Assembly: GCA_017461385.1 (NCBI GenBank)
Contig: JAFTXZ010000011.1
Coordinates: forward strand, 62,001 to 126,000
Source: Clostridia bacterium
Lineage (GTDB): Bacteria > Bacillota > Clostridia > Oscillospirales > CAG-272
DNA: 64,000 nt
Direction: 5' to 3'
Notes under the pieces: generated by a model
The model's database searches: none
Seen by the model: only the letters and a program-made list of their open reading frames with translations
Told to the model about the DNA's origin: nothing
Shown: positions 32,902 to 40,731 of the stretch, piece by piece
Numbering within the stretch: the first letter of the stretch is position 1
Layout: every line of letters begins with the position of its first letter
Program-made: the position numbers and the translations under genes

Positions 32902-32960
32902 CGTTGCCATCAGGTTACAGTGAAGCGATTCATGTGGATTCAGTCCCGTCGTCCGCACCA
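32873..32960 (+). pseudogene. Degenerate tRNA-Leu (CAG)-like remnant
   Basis: The 88 bases end in GTCCCGTCGTCCGCACCA, which closely resembles the 3' end of Bacillota tRNA-Leu genes. Upstream are a TGAA-GCGA-TTCA variable-arm hairpin and the loop ATCAGGT with anticodon CAG. The acceptor pairs only 5 of 7 positions with GAGGACA, the anticodon stem about 3 of 5, and the T loop lacks one base, so it is unlikely to work. Such tRNA 3' fragments are left at the ends of integrated elements. Confidence 0.5.
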
Positions 32961-32971
32961 TAAACAGAAAA

Positions 32972-32995
32972 GACACCCAACAGGGTGTCATTTTT
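32972..32995 (+). terminator. Terminator after the tRNA-Leu-like remnant
   Basis: GACACCC-AACA-GGGTGTC (32972-32989) followed by ATTTTT. Confidence 0.8.
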
Positions 32996-33042
32996 GTTTA
33001 TCTCGCCAACAGTGTGTTTTTCTCTGTACGTTCAACCTGTCT

Positions 33043-33071
33043 TTGACCTCAAAAATAACCTTGCATATACT
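33043..33071 (+). promoter_or_regulatory. Promoter of ddl
   Basis: TTGACC (33043-33048), a 17-base spacer and TATACT (33066-33071), 25 bases before the start codon. Confidence 0.65.
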
Positions 33072-33095
33072 ATTAAGAGAAAGCGAGGTGTGGCT

Positions 33096-34121
33096 ATGAA
33101 AAAGAAAGCGATATGTGTGATTTTTGGTGGAAAAAGTGAGGAGTATGAGGTTTCACTCAAGTCAGCCTACAATGTTTTGGAGTCCCTTTGCAAGGAAAGC
33201 TACGAAATATACAAGCTAGGCATAACTAAAGATGGAAGATGGCTACTTTTTGAGGGGGAAAACAAGGAGATATTAAACGACATCTGGCATAAGGGACGCG
33301 TAAAGGAGGTAACTCTTGATTTTAATTCAAGCACACTTTTGATTTTGGAAAATGGCAAAAGAATAAAAATAGACAAGGCACTTATTATAATGCATGGCGA
33401 AAATGGAGAGGACGGACATTTGCAAGCCACCCTTGATTTAGCAGGAATAAGTTATCTGGGTCCCGACCACCTTGCCAGCTCAATTTGTATGAATAAGTAC
33501 GTAACGAAGCTTGTAGCAAGAGCGCAGGGAATAAGAGTTGCAAGGGACGTTTTTTTGACAAAGGACAATTATTGTCTTGAGGAAATTTATAAAAATGTTG
33601 AGAAAATAGGCTACCCTGTGTTTGTAAAGCCTAATACAAGTGGCTCCTCGGTAGGGGTGAGCAGAGTGGAAAATAAAAATCAGCTAAAGGACGCTATTGA
33701 AGATGCATTCCTTGTTTCGAGTGCAGTTATAGTAGAGGAGGAAATAAAGGGCACTGAAACTGAGCTTGCACTAATTGAGAAAAACGGAAAGGTGCAAATT
33801 TCCACCTCTGGACAGCTTAGCTATAAGGGGGCTTATTATAGCTATGAGGAAAAGTATAAAAGCCAAGATACCCAGTACATAATACCCTCAAAAATCAGTG
33901 AAGAAACAGAAAAAGCCTTGAGGGAGTGTTGCGAAAAGCTCTTTTTTGCCCTAGGACTTAAGGGGCTTTCCCGAATAGACTTTTTTGTTTGCGGTGATGA
34001 AATAGTCTTTAATGAGGTCAACACCCTGCCTGGTATGACCGATATCAGTATGTTTTTGAAGCTTTTTGAGCACGATGGCATCTCAAGAAAAAAGCTTATC
34101 AATCTGCTGGCTTCTGAGTAA
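33096..34121 (+). CDS. ddl: D-alanine--D-alanine ligase
   Basis: This 341-residue ATP-grasp enzyme joins two D-alanines for the peptidoglycan stem. VIFGGKSEEYEVSLKSA is the N-terminal signature. MHGENGEDGHLQ, PVFVKPNTSGSSVGVSRV (ATP loop) and FNEVNTLPGMT (metal ligands) follow. The omega-loop YYSYEEKYKSQDTQYIIP has the Tyr-Lys-Tyr pattern of D-Ala-D-Ala enzymes rather than the D-Ala-D-Lac type, so no vancomycin-type depsipeptide is predicted. ATG 33096 has GAGGTG five bases upstream and is chosen over the long frame from 32985. murD follows 64 bases later with its own promoter. Confidence 0.94.
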   Translation: MKKKAICVIFGGKSEEYEVSLKSAYNVLESLCKESYEIYKLGITKDGRWLLFEGENKEILNDIWHKGRVKEVTLDFNSSTLLILENGKRIKIDKALIIMHGENGEDGHLQATLDLAGISYLGPDHLASSICMNKYVTKLVARAQGIRVARDVFLTKDNYCLEEIYKNVEKIGYPVFVKPNTSGSSVGVSRVENKNQLKDAIEDAFLVSSAVIVEEEIKGTETELALIEKNGKVQISTSGQLSYKGAYYSYEEKYKSQDTQYIIPSKISEETEKALRECCEKLFFALGLKGLSRIDFFVCGDEIVFNEVNTLPGMTDISMFLKLFEHDGISRKKLINLLASE

Positions 34122-34137
34122 ATTTTTTTATATTATA

Positions 34138-34166
34138 TTGAAATGCAAATATTTTTATTATATAAT
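34138..34166 (+). promoter_or_regulatory. Promoter of the murD unit
   Basis: TTGAAA (34138-34143), a 17-base spacer and TATAAT (34161-34166), 18 bases before murD. Confidence 0.65.
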
Positions 34167-34184
34167 AATTAGAAAGGCATTTTT

Positions 34185-35471
34185 ATGCTAAAGAATAAAT
34201 CAGTTTCCTTAATTGGCTTTGGCAAGTCCAATCAAGCACTCTATTCCTATCTTAAGAAAAAAGGAATTGACCCGATAATTCGAGTGCCCACAGAATGTAA
34301 TTTACCACAAAATGCAAAAGCGGTTGTCGGAGGGGATTACCTTGACGCACAGGAGGATTTTGTGTTTCGTTCCCCTGTGGTAAGACCGGATAAAATCAAC
34401 ACAAACGGCAGGATTTATACAGAAATCGGCTACTTTTTGGAAAATACAGGCGCTATAAAAATAGGCATAACAGGCTCAGACGGGAAAACAACTACCTCAA
34501 GCCTTATTTATGAAATGCTTCGTGCCCAAGGGCTAAACGCACACCTTGGTGGGAATATTGGCACGCCTCTTATTGATAAGCTTGACACCCTAAGAGAGAG
34601 TGATCTTTGCGTGGTGGAGCTTTCCAGCTTCCAGCTCTTTGACATAAAGCCAAGGCTTGATATTGGAATTATAACTAACATAAGTCAGAATCATTTGGAT
34701 TGGCATCTTGATATGAATGAGTACGTAAGTGCCAAGAAGAACATTTTGACTAATGCAGAGCAAGTGGTTTTACCCTATGGGCTTTTTTCAAAAAAGCACC
34801 TCAAGGGCAAGAAAATAACCTACTTTTCCCTTGATAATTTAGAGCCCTATATGGAAAAGGGCGCAAGCTACGTTTATTTGAAGGACGACTATATTTACAG
34901 AAACGGAAAGCCCTTAATGAGGGCAAGTGAGCTTTGGCTAAGAGGACGCTTCAATTTGCTCAATTTCCTTTGTGCCACCTCTGCTTGCTTTGATTATGTG
35001 TCAGTGGATACGCTTCAGCTTGTGGCAAGGGAGTTTAAGGGAGTGGAGTGTCGTATGCAGACGGTTTGTACCCGAGATGGCATTACCTTTATTGACTCCT
35101 CAATTGATTCAACACCTACAAGAACCCTTGCAACCCTTAGTGCCCTTGAGGCTGGTCGCGTGGTCATAATTTTAGGTGGCTACGATAAGGGACTTGATTA
35201 TTCGGTGCTTAAGGACGCACTTCTTAAGACAAGGGCAGTTGTGCTTTGTGGTGAGAATAAGGAAAAAATTCTCCCTCATATAAGGGAGCATAAAAGAATC
35301 ATAATTACAAGCACTCTTAAGGAGGCAACCCAATCAGCGATTTATTGCGCTACAGATGGGGACTGCGTGGTTCTTTCCCCTGCCTCTGCAAGCTTTGATA
35401 TGTTTGAAAACTATAAGGCGCGCTCACGTGCCTATCGACAAGCGATAAATGAAATTTTAGACAAAAAATAG
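34185..35471 (+). CDS. murD: UDP-N-acetylmuramoyl-L-alanine--D-glutamate ligase
   Basis: This 428-residue Mur ligase adds D-Glu to UDP-MurNAc-L-Ala in the cytoplasm. The N-terminal Rossmann part (SVSLIGFGKSNQALYSYL), the ATP loop GITGSDGKTTTSS near residue 95, NISQNHLDWH near 163 and the C-terminal VECRMQTVCTRDGITFIDSSIDSTPTRT are present. The last segment is the MurD-type substrate motif in its clostridial SSPTRT-like form. It has AAAGG upstream. It heads a run with three M42 peptidases, which is not the usual mur/dcw context. Confidence 0.9.
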   Translation: MLKNKSVSLIGFGKSNQALYSYLKKKGIDPIIRVPTECNLPQNAKAVVGGDYLDAQEDFVFRSPVVRPDKINTNGRIYTEIGYFLENTGAIKIGITGSDGKTTTSSLIYEMLRAQGLNAHLGGNIGTPLIDKLDTLRESDLCVVELSSFQLFDIKPRLDIGIITNISQNHLDWHLDMNEYVSAKKNILTNAEQVVLPYGLFSKKHLKGKKITYFSLDNLEPYMEKGASYVYLKDDYIYRNGKPLMRASELWLRGRFNLLNFLCATSACFDYVSVDTLQLVAREFKGVECRMQTVCTRDGITFIDSSIDSTPTRTLATLSALEAGRVVIILGGYDKGLDYSVLKDALLKTRAVVLCGENKEKILPHIREHKRIIITSTLKEATQSAIYCATDGDCVVLSPASASFDMFENYKARSRAYRQAINEILDKK

Positions 35472-35483
35472 AAAGGAAGCAAA

Positions 35484-36509
35484 ATGACTCAGCTAAAAGA
35501 AAGACTAAGGGCTCTTTGTAGCATTTCAACCGTGTCAGGCTTTGAGCTTGCGCAGGGCTGTGTGCTAACAGATGAGGAAAAAGCCAGCCTTGACGAAATT
35601 AAGGTTGACAAAATGGGAAATTTAATCCTGGTTAAGAAATCTAAAAAGCAGGGCGCAAAAAAGCTAATGCTTGACGCCCATCTTGATATAATAGGCTTTA
35701 TGGTTACCGAAATATGTGAAAAGGGCTTCTTAAGAGTAGTAAACATCGGTGGACTTGACACACGTGTTTTGCCTGCCACCCACGTTACAATAAATGGTAA
35801 GGAAAAGTTGTTTGGCGTAATAACCTCAACACCACCTCACCTACGCACAGGCGAGTCCAAGGTGCCAAAAATCGAGGATTTATTCATAGATACGGGTATG
35901 TCAAAGGAGAAGCTGGAGGAAATCGTTTCCATTGGCGATACAGCTTCATTTTCTCCAATCTTTACACCGCTTTTGAACAATTACGTTAGTGGTGTGGGAC
36001 TTGATGACAAATCCTGTGCTTGTGCGATTTTGGACTTTTTGTGCTCAGTAGATAGCGAAAAGCTAGAATACGACGTTTATGCAATTCTGTCCGTGCAGGA
36101 GGAGGTTGGACGTGGTGGACCTGCCCGTGTTGCCTTTGAGCTTGACCCGGATATTGCAATAATCACCGATGTGAATTTTGCAAAGCAGGAGGGCGTTTCC
36201 TCTGAGGAATCTATTCAGTGTGGTAAGGGACCAAGCGTAGATATTTCATCCCTGTGCGACAGACGCTTGACAAAAAACATAATAAAGCTATTCAAGGAAA
36301 ATAGCCTTGAGCATCAAATTATATGCGAGGCTGGCAGAACAGGCACAAATAACGAATGCATATCAATCAGTGCGCAGGGAATAAGAACTGCAGTTTTGAG
36401 TCTTCCGCTAAAATCAATGCATACACCAAGCGAGGTTGTAAGGCTTGAGGACATAAAGGCTCTTTCAAGGGCGTTTGAGCTTATCGCAACAGCAAAGGAG
36501 GAGCTATGA
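35484..36509 (+). CDS. M42-family metallo-aminopeptidase, paralogue 1
   Basis: This 341-residue protein has the M42 (FrvX/glutamyl aminopeptidase, endoglucanase-like) ligand set: DAHLD near residue 70, GLDDK near 175, SVQEEVG with the catalytic Glu near 210, ITDVN near 230 and KSMHTPSE near 313. It differs from most relatives in reading AHLDIIGF rather than AHMDEIGF. M42 enzymes trim N-terminal residues from short peptides as large tetrahedral or dodecameric particles in the cytoplasm. It begins 12 bases after murD and its stop overlaps the next start as ATGA. Confidence 0.88.
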   Translation: MTQLKERLRALCSISTVSGFELAQGCVLTDEEKASLDEIKVDKMGNLILVKKSKKQGAKKLMLDAHLDIIGFMVTEICEKGFLRVVNIGGLDTRVLPATHVTINGKEKLFGVITSTPPHLRTGESKVPKIEDLFIDTGMSKEKLEEIVSIGDTASFSPIFTPLLNNYVSGVGLDDKSCACAILDFLCSVDSEKLEYDVYAILSVQEEVGRGGPARVAFELDPDIAIITDVNFAKQEGVSSEESIQCGKGPSVDISSLCDRRLTKNIIKLFKENSLEHQIICEAGRTGTNNECISISAQGIRTAVLSLPLKSMHTPSEVVRLEDIKALSRAFELIATAKEEL

Positions 36510-37558
36510 GGGAGCTTTTGAAACTAAACAAGGAGCTTTGTCTTTTGTTTGGACCAAGTGGCTACGAGGACAGAGTTTCACAAAGAATAAAGGAGCTAAT
36601 TGCTCCATACAGGCTTGAAAATTCAGAGCTGTTTTCCGACAAGGTAGGAAACCTTTTCTACCATATTCCAAGGGAGAATGCCCCAAGGCTGATGATAAAC
36701 GCCCACATGGACGAGGTTGGCTTTATGGTTACCTCAATAAACGAGGACGGCTCACTTAAATTTGGTGGAGTTGGTGGCTTTGATAACATTATTTTGCCAT
36801 CAAAAAGAGTCGTTTGCGAAAACGGTCTAAACGGTGTAATTCTATCTAAGCCAGTTCATCTTTTGTCAAAGAACGAAAGAAGCTCACCCGTTGAAATGGA
36901 CTCCTTATGTATCGATATAGGCGCAGAAAGCAAAAAGGAAGCTGAGGAGCATGTGTCAATCGGTGATTACTTCACCTTTGATTTACCCTATGTTGAGTTT
37001 GGCGAGGGACTTATTTGCTCAAAGGCGCTTGATGACCGACTAGGCTGTGCCGTAATGGTAAGGCTAATTATGGAAATTAAGGAAAAACACCTTGACGTTC
37101 CATACGATTTATATTTCGCCTTTACCTGCCGTGAGGAGCTGGGCTATTCTGCATGCTTTGGCGCTAGCGAAAGAATTAAGCCAGACTATGGAATTATCAT
37201 CGAGTCAAAGGCTGTGTCCGACATATATGGTGTAGATGAGGAAAGACAGGTTGCCAGCCTTGGTGAGGGTGGCGTAATTTCCTACGCAGACCGTGGCACA
37301 ATTTACTCAAGAGAGCTAATTGAGCATATAATGGCACTTTGCGACAAGAAGGAAATAAAATATCAGGTTAATAAATTCGTATCTGGTGGAAACGATTCTG
37401 CTAATATTCAAAAAAGCGCAGGAGGCGCTAAGGTCAGCGTAATTTCCTCAGCATCAAGATATATTCATTCATCGTCCAACGTAATTCACAAAAATGATAT
37501 GAAAAGCATTTACCAAGCCGTTTATGCAGTCTTGACTGATGAAAATCCACTTAAGTAA
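36506..37558 (+). CDS. M42-family metallo-aminopeptidase, paralogue 2
   Basis: This 350-residue protein has NAHMDEVGFMV, KALDDRLGCAV, CREELGYSACF and the C-terminal RYIHSSSN. The position usually held by a ligand Asp reads IIESKAVSD, giving Glu. The ATG overlaps the first paralogue's stop (ATGA), so the two are translated together and could form mixed particles. Divergence from its neighbours suggests different peptide preferences rather than recent copying. Confidence 0.88.
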   Translation: MRELLKLNKELCLLFGPSGYEDRVSQRIKELIAPYRLENSELFSDKVGNLFYHIPRENAPRLMINAHMDEVGFMVTSINEDGSLKFGGVGGFDNIILPSKRVVCENGLNGVILSKPVHLLSKNERSSPVEMDSLCIDIGAESKKEAEEHVSIGDYFTFDLPYVEFGEGLICSKALDDRLGCAVMVRLIMEIKEKHLDVPYDLYFAFTCREELGYSACFGASERIKPDYGIIIESKAVSDIYGVDEERQVASLGEGGVISYADRGTIYSRELIEHIMALCDKKEIKYQVNKFVSGGNDSANIQKSAGGAKVSVISSASRYIHSSSNVIHKNDMKSIYQAVYAVLTDENPLK

Positions 37559-37568
37559 GGAGATAAAA

Positions 37569-38543
37569 ATGATAGATTTATTAAAAAAATTGATGCTTAC
37601 CCCCTCTGTTTCTGGCAGAGAGGACAAAATAAGGGAGCTTATTAAGAAAGAGGTTGAGCCCTATGCAGATGAGGTCATAACCGACCCGCTAGGCAACCTG
37701 ATTGTCCATAAGCGTGGCACAGGCAAAAGAATAATGCTTTGCGCTCACGTTGATGAGATAGGCTTCTTTGCAACCTATATTACCGAAAAGGGACTTATAA
37801 AAATCAACCCAATCGGTGGAGTAAACCTGCTTTCTGCCTCCTATACCGAGGTGGTTTCAGAAAATGGCGTTTGCGGTATTTTAGTGCCAGATAAGGCAGG
37901 AGAAATGCCAAAGGCAGAGTCAATGTATATAGATATTGGCGCAAAGAGCAAAAAGCAAGCAGAGAGTAAGGTTAAGCTTGGGGACTTCTTTGTAGTTAAG
38001 CCAAGCATAAAAAGGTTAATGAATCAAAGATACGTTGGCAGACCCTTTGATGACAGAGTGGGCTGTGCAATTTTGATTGAGGCACTTAAGCAGGTTGAGA
38101 GTGAAAACGACCTTTACTTCGTATTCTCCGTACAGGAGGAGGTAGGGGCAAGAGGCGCAAGACCTGCTGCCTATACAATAAAGCCGGATATAGGAATAGC
38201 CCTTGACGTAACGGGCACAGGAGACAGACCAGGCTCAAAGCCAATGGCAGTAAAGCTTGGTGGTGGCTGTACAATTAAGCTTAAGGATTCTGGCGTAATC
38301 TGCTCCCCTGAGCTGGTTAAGTCAATGCAAAAAATCGCCGAGGACAACGGAGTTAAGTATCAAAACGAGATTCTTTTGTACGGTGGCACCGATGCATCTG
38401 CTATGCAGTCTGCAGGCAGTGGCGCACAGGCAGGCGCGATTTCAATTCCTAGCACAAACATTCACTCAAGCGTTGAGATGATTGACCTAAATGACGTAAA
38501 GGAGGCAGTAAAGCTAACTGTAGCAATTGCTAAGGAGCTTTAA
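37569..38543 (+). CDS. M42-family metallo-aminopeptidase, paralogue 3
   Basis: This 324-residue protein is the most canonical of the three: CAHVDEIGFFA, RPFDDRVGCAI, SVQEEVGARGAR, IALDVTGTGD and NIHSSVEMID. ATG 37569 has AGGAG at seven bases and lies ten bases past the second paralogue's stop; the frame starting at 37539 would overlap that gene. Together the three form a tandem family behind murD. Confidence 0.9.
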   Translation: MIDLLKKLMLTPSVSGREDKIRELIKKEVEPYADEVITDPLGNLIVHKRGTGKRIMLCAHVDEIGFFATYITEKGLIKINPIGGVNLLSASYTEVVSENGVCGILVPDKAGEMPKAESMYIDIGAKSKKQAESKVKLGDFFVVKPSIKRLMNQRYVGRPFDDRVGCAILIEALKQVESENDLYFVFSVQEEVGARGARPAAYTIKPDIGIALDVTGTGDRPGSKPMAVKLGGGCTIKLKDSGVICSPELVKSMQKIAEDNGVKYQNEILLYGGTDASAMQSAGSGAQAGAISIPSTNIHSSVEMIDLNDVKEAVKLTVAIAKEL

Positions 38544-38549
38544 GAAAAT

Positions 38550-39170
38550 ATGAAAAGAGCTTTAACATTTATTCTTGCACTTACCTTGTGCTTAGCCTGT
38601 CTGGTTGGCTGTAGCTGTAACAATCAGGACGATACACCAAGCGGAATGAAGCTTGCTTCAAGCACAAGCCACTATAAGCTATACGTGCCGGAGGGCTGGC
38701 AAATAAACCACTCAAACGGCCCCGTTACCTCTGCACAGGTAAGCGACACGGATATATCAAACGTATATGTAACTATGTATAGTGCCAGTGCTGAGTTCAA
38801 AACTCACGAGGACTATATTGAACTTTTGAAGAAGCAATTTGAGGATGCTGGCTACAAGGACGTTCAATTCAAGGAAAACGGAGTTGATAGCAAGCTGGGC
38901 GAGAGATATAGCACAACCGATGAGCAGGGTAACAAAAAAATGCCATACAACGCAAAGGACTATGTTGTTACAGCTAAAATAGCAGGCAACTACTATAAGT
39001 ACCATATTGCGCTTGCACTACACGGCGGTGTTTTCTACTACGTACAATTTACCTTCCCACAGGATAACTATGGTACGGACTACTCAAAGATTGAGGACGT
39101 AAGCTTTAATGCATACACAAATCACAAGGCAACGCTTGAGCAAATACTTTCAGCTTTTAAGATATCATGA
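38550..39170 (+). CDS. Small surface lipoprotein of unknown function
   Basis: This 206-residue protein has the signal MKRALTFILALTLCLACLVGC with lipobox LVGC and a short linker. A single domain follows that begins YKLYVPEGWQINHSNG and ends ATLEQILSAFKIS. That pattern (an opening PxxW, central two-layer sheet, closing helix) recalls PsbP/Mog1-like domains, but this is only a resemblance. It starts six bases after the third peptidase and overlaps the desulfurase start as ATGA. Confidence 0.75.
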   Translation: MKRALTFILALTLCLACLVGCSCNNQDDTPSGMKLASSTSHYKLYVPEGWQINHSNGPVTSAQVSDTDISNVYVTMYSASAEFKTHEDYIELLKKQFEDAGYKDVQFKENGVDSKLGERYSTTDEQGNKKMPYNAKDYVVTAKIAGNYYKYHIALALHGGVFYYVQFTFPQDNYGTDYSKIEDVSFNAYTNHKATLEQILSAFKIS

Positions 39171-40330
39171 CAGAGGTATATTTAGACAACAGTGCTACTA
39201 CGAAAATGTCCAAAAGAGCAACGGAGAAAATGCTTTCTGTAATCGAAAGCACCTATGGAAATCCCTCCTCACTGCATAAAAAGGGACTGGATAGTGAGCA
39301 CGTAATAAGCGAGGCAAGAGAAATAATTCTTAGCTCACTGGGAATAGCAAGAGGCACAAAAAGCGAGCTTATCTTTTGCTCCTCAGGAACTGAGGCAAAT
39401 AACCTTGCCATATTTGGCACCGTCTTTGCTAAGAAAAGACAGGGCAATGAAAAAATTTTAACAACAAGAGGCGAGCACTCCTCGGTTGAGGAGCCACTTA
39501 CGTATCTTGAGGGACTTGGTTACAAAATCGTAAGAATTCCTACAGAGGGTGGTAAGCTTGACCTTGAGGCAGTAAGAGAAAATGCCAAGGGTGTAATTCT
39601 TTGTACCTTCATGCACGTAAATAACGAAACAGGTGCAGAGTACGACCTGAAAAGCGCCTTTGATATAGTAAGAGAGCAATCCCCGGGCGTGGTTTGCCAT
39701 GCAGACTGCGTTCAATCCTATCTAAAGACAAGCCTTAGCCCAAAAGCTATTGGCGCCGACCTTTTGAGTATAAGTGGGCACAAGGTAAACGGACCAAAGG
39801 GTGTAGGCGCACTTTACGTAAGACCTGAGATAGTAAAGGCAAAAAAGCTTGTTCCTGTTACTTTAGGCGGTGGACAGGAGGGCAATTTCCGTTCAGGCAC
39901 AGAAAACGTTTATGGCATTTCTGCCTTTGGCGAGGCTGTGCGTGAGCATTGCGAGTGCCTGAAAAGTGAGCTTGAGGGAATGAAGGAGATTAAAGCCTAC
40001 CTGATAGACAAGCTTTCAAAAATGGAGGGCATTTCTCTGAATTTACCAGAAAAAAGCGCACCTCATATACTCAATATAGAGGTCAAGGGGATAAGAAGCG
40101 AAACAACGCTTCACTACCTTTCATCAAGGGGAGTTTTCGTTTCCAGCGGAAGCGCATGCTCCTCAAATTCAAGCAAGGGACATAGCAGGGCGCTGGTGTC
40201 CTTTGGACTGCGACCATACCAAATTGACAGTGCAATAAGAATTTCACTGTGTCCCCAAACCACTAAAGAGGACGCAGACGCACTCATAGATGGATTAGCA
40301 GAGGCAATTAAACGATTAGCAAGGCGATAA
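39167..40330 (+). CDS. Cysteine desulfurase, NifS/IscS family
   Basis: This 387-residue PLP enzyme takes sulfur from cysteine for iron-sulfur clusters and thiolated tRNA. VYLDNSATTKMS is the N-terminal signature, GNPSSLHKKG follows, and SISGHKVNGPKG carries the PLP lysine near residue 206. VSSGSACSSNSSKGH holds the persulfide cysteine near 331 in the short-loop, class I form. No thiI or iscU lies beside it. MnmA at 1.3-2.4 kb is one possible sulfur recipient. The gene is joined to the lipoprotein by a 4-bp overlap. Confidence 0.92.
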   Translation: MTEVYLDNSATTKMSKRATEKMLSVIESTYGNPSSLHKKGLDSEHVISEAREIILSSLGIARGTKSELIFCSSGTEANNLAIFGTVFAKKRQGNEKILTTRGEHSSVEEPLTYLEGLGYKIVRIPTEGGKLDLEAVRENAKGVILCTFMHVNNETGAEYDLKSAFDIVREQSPGVVCHADCVQSYLKTSLSPKAIGADLLSISGHKVNGPKGVGALYVRPEIVKAKKLVPVTLGGGQEGNFRSGTENVYGISAFGEAVREHCECLKSELEGMKEIKAYLIDKLSKMEGISLNLPEKSAPHILNIEVKGIRSETTLHYLSSRGVFVSSGSACSSNSSKGHSRALVSFGLRPYQIDSAIRISLCPQTTKEDADALIDGLAEAIKRLARR

Positions 40331-40346
40331 GAGGTTTATACATAAA

Positions 40347-40670
40347 ATGAATTTTGAGATTTTACTTGACGGAATAAAAGCGATATTTCAGGGGGACGGG
40401 TGGAAAATGCCCGTTATGTGGATTATAGGCGGAGTGCTTATTTTCCTGGCAATCAAGAAGGAAATGGAGCCAACGCTCCTACTTCCAATGGGCTTTGGCG
40501 CGATTTAGGTAAATCTGCCATTCTCAGGTGCATCAGTTATAGACCACCTGTTCTCAAGGAAAAAGATAAACCCAATGATATTCATTTTCATTGTAACAGG
40601 CGTAATTATTCTTGTTGTTTTAATCCTGAACACAACCGTTGAGGTTATAGCAAACAAAAGAAAGAAATAA
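40347..40670 (+). pseudogene. Remnant of oxaloacetate decarboxylase beta subunit (oadB) with in-frame TAG
   Basis: From ATG 40347 the reading is MNFEILLDGIKAIFQGDGWK followed by a membrane helix and the segment IKKEMEPTLLLPMGFGAI. That segment is characteristic of the N-terminus of sodium-translocating decarboxylase beta subunits. TAG follows at 40506-40508 at a position where relatives have Leu (GAILVN). The same frame continues with VNLPFSGAS, a second membrane helix and a basic tail to TAA at 40668-40670. OadB is normally over 370 residues, so most of the protein is missing. The hydrophobic tail may be from another gene fused by a deletion. No oadA or biotin carrier lies nearby. Confidence 0.65.
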
Positions 40671-40676
40671 AAATCA

Positions 40677-40709
40677 GCCCTAAGAAAATCCACTTGACTT
40701 TCTTAGGGC
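40677..40709 (+). other. Hairpin before the alkaline phosphatase gene
   Basis: GCCCTAAGAAA pairs with TTTCTTAGGGC (11 bp) around an 11-base loop, right after the oadB remnant. Only two T follow, so its termination strength is doubtful. Confidence 0.5.
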
Positions 40710-40731
40710 TTAGCTACAAAAGGAGTAAAAA

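Noticed and set aside
33096..34121. Vancomycin-type D-Ala-D-Lac ligase
   Set aside because: The omega-loop has the Tyr-Lys-Tyr pattern of ordinary Ddl and there are no vanH/vanX neighbours.
40506..40508. TAG in the oadB remnant as pyrrolysine recoding
   Set aside because: The position is a membrane-region Leu in relatives, most of the protein is missing, and the other broken gene in the window uses TAA; simple decay is enough.
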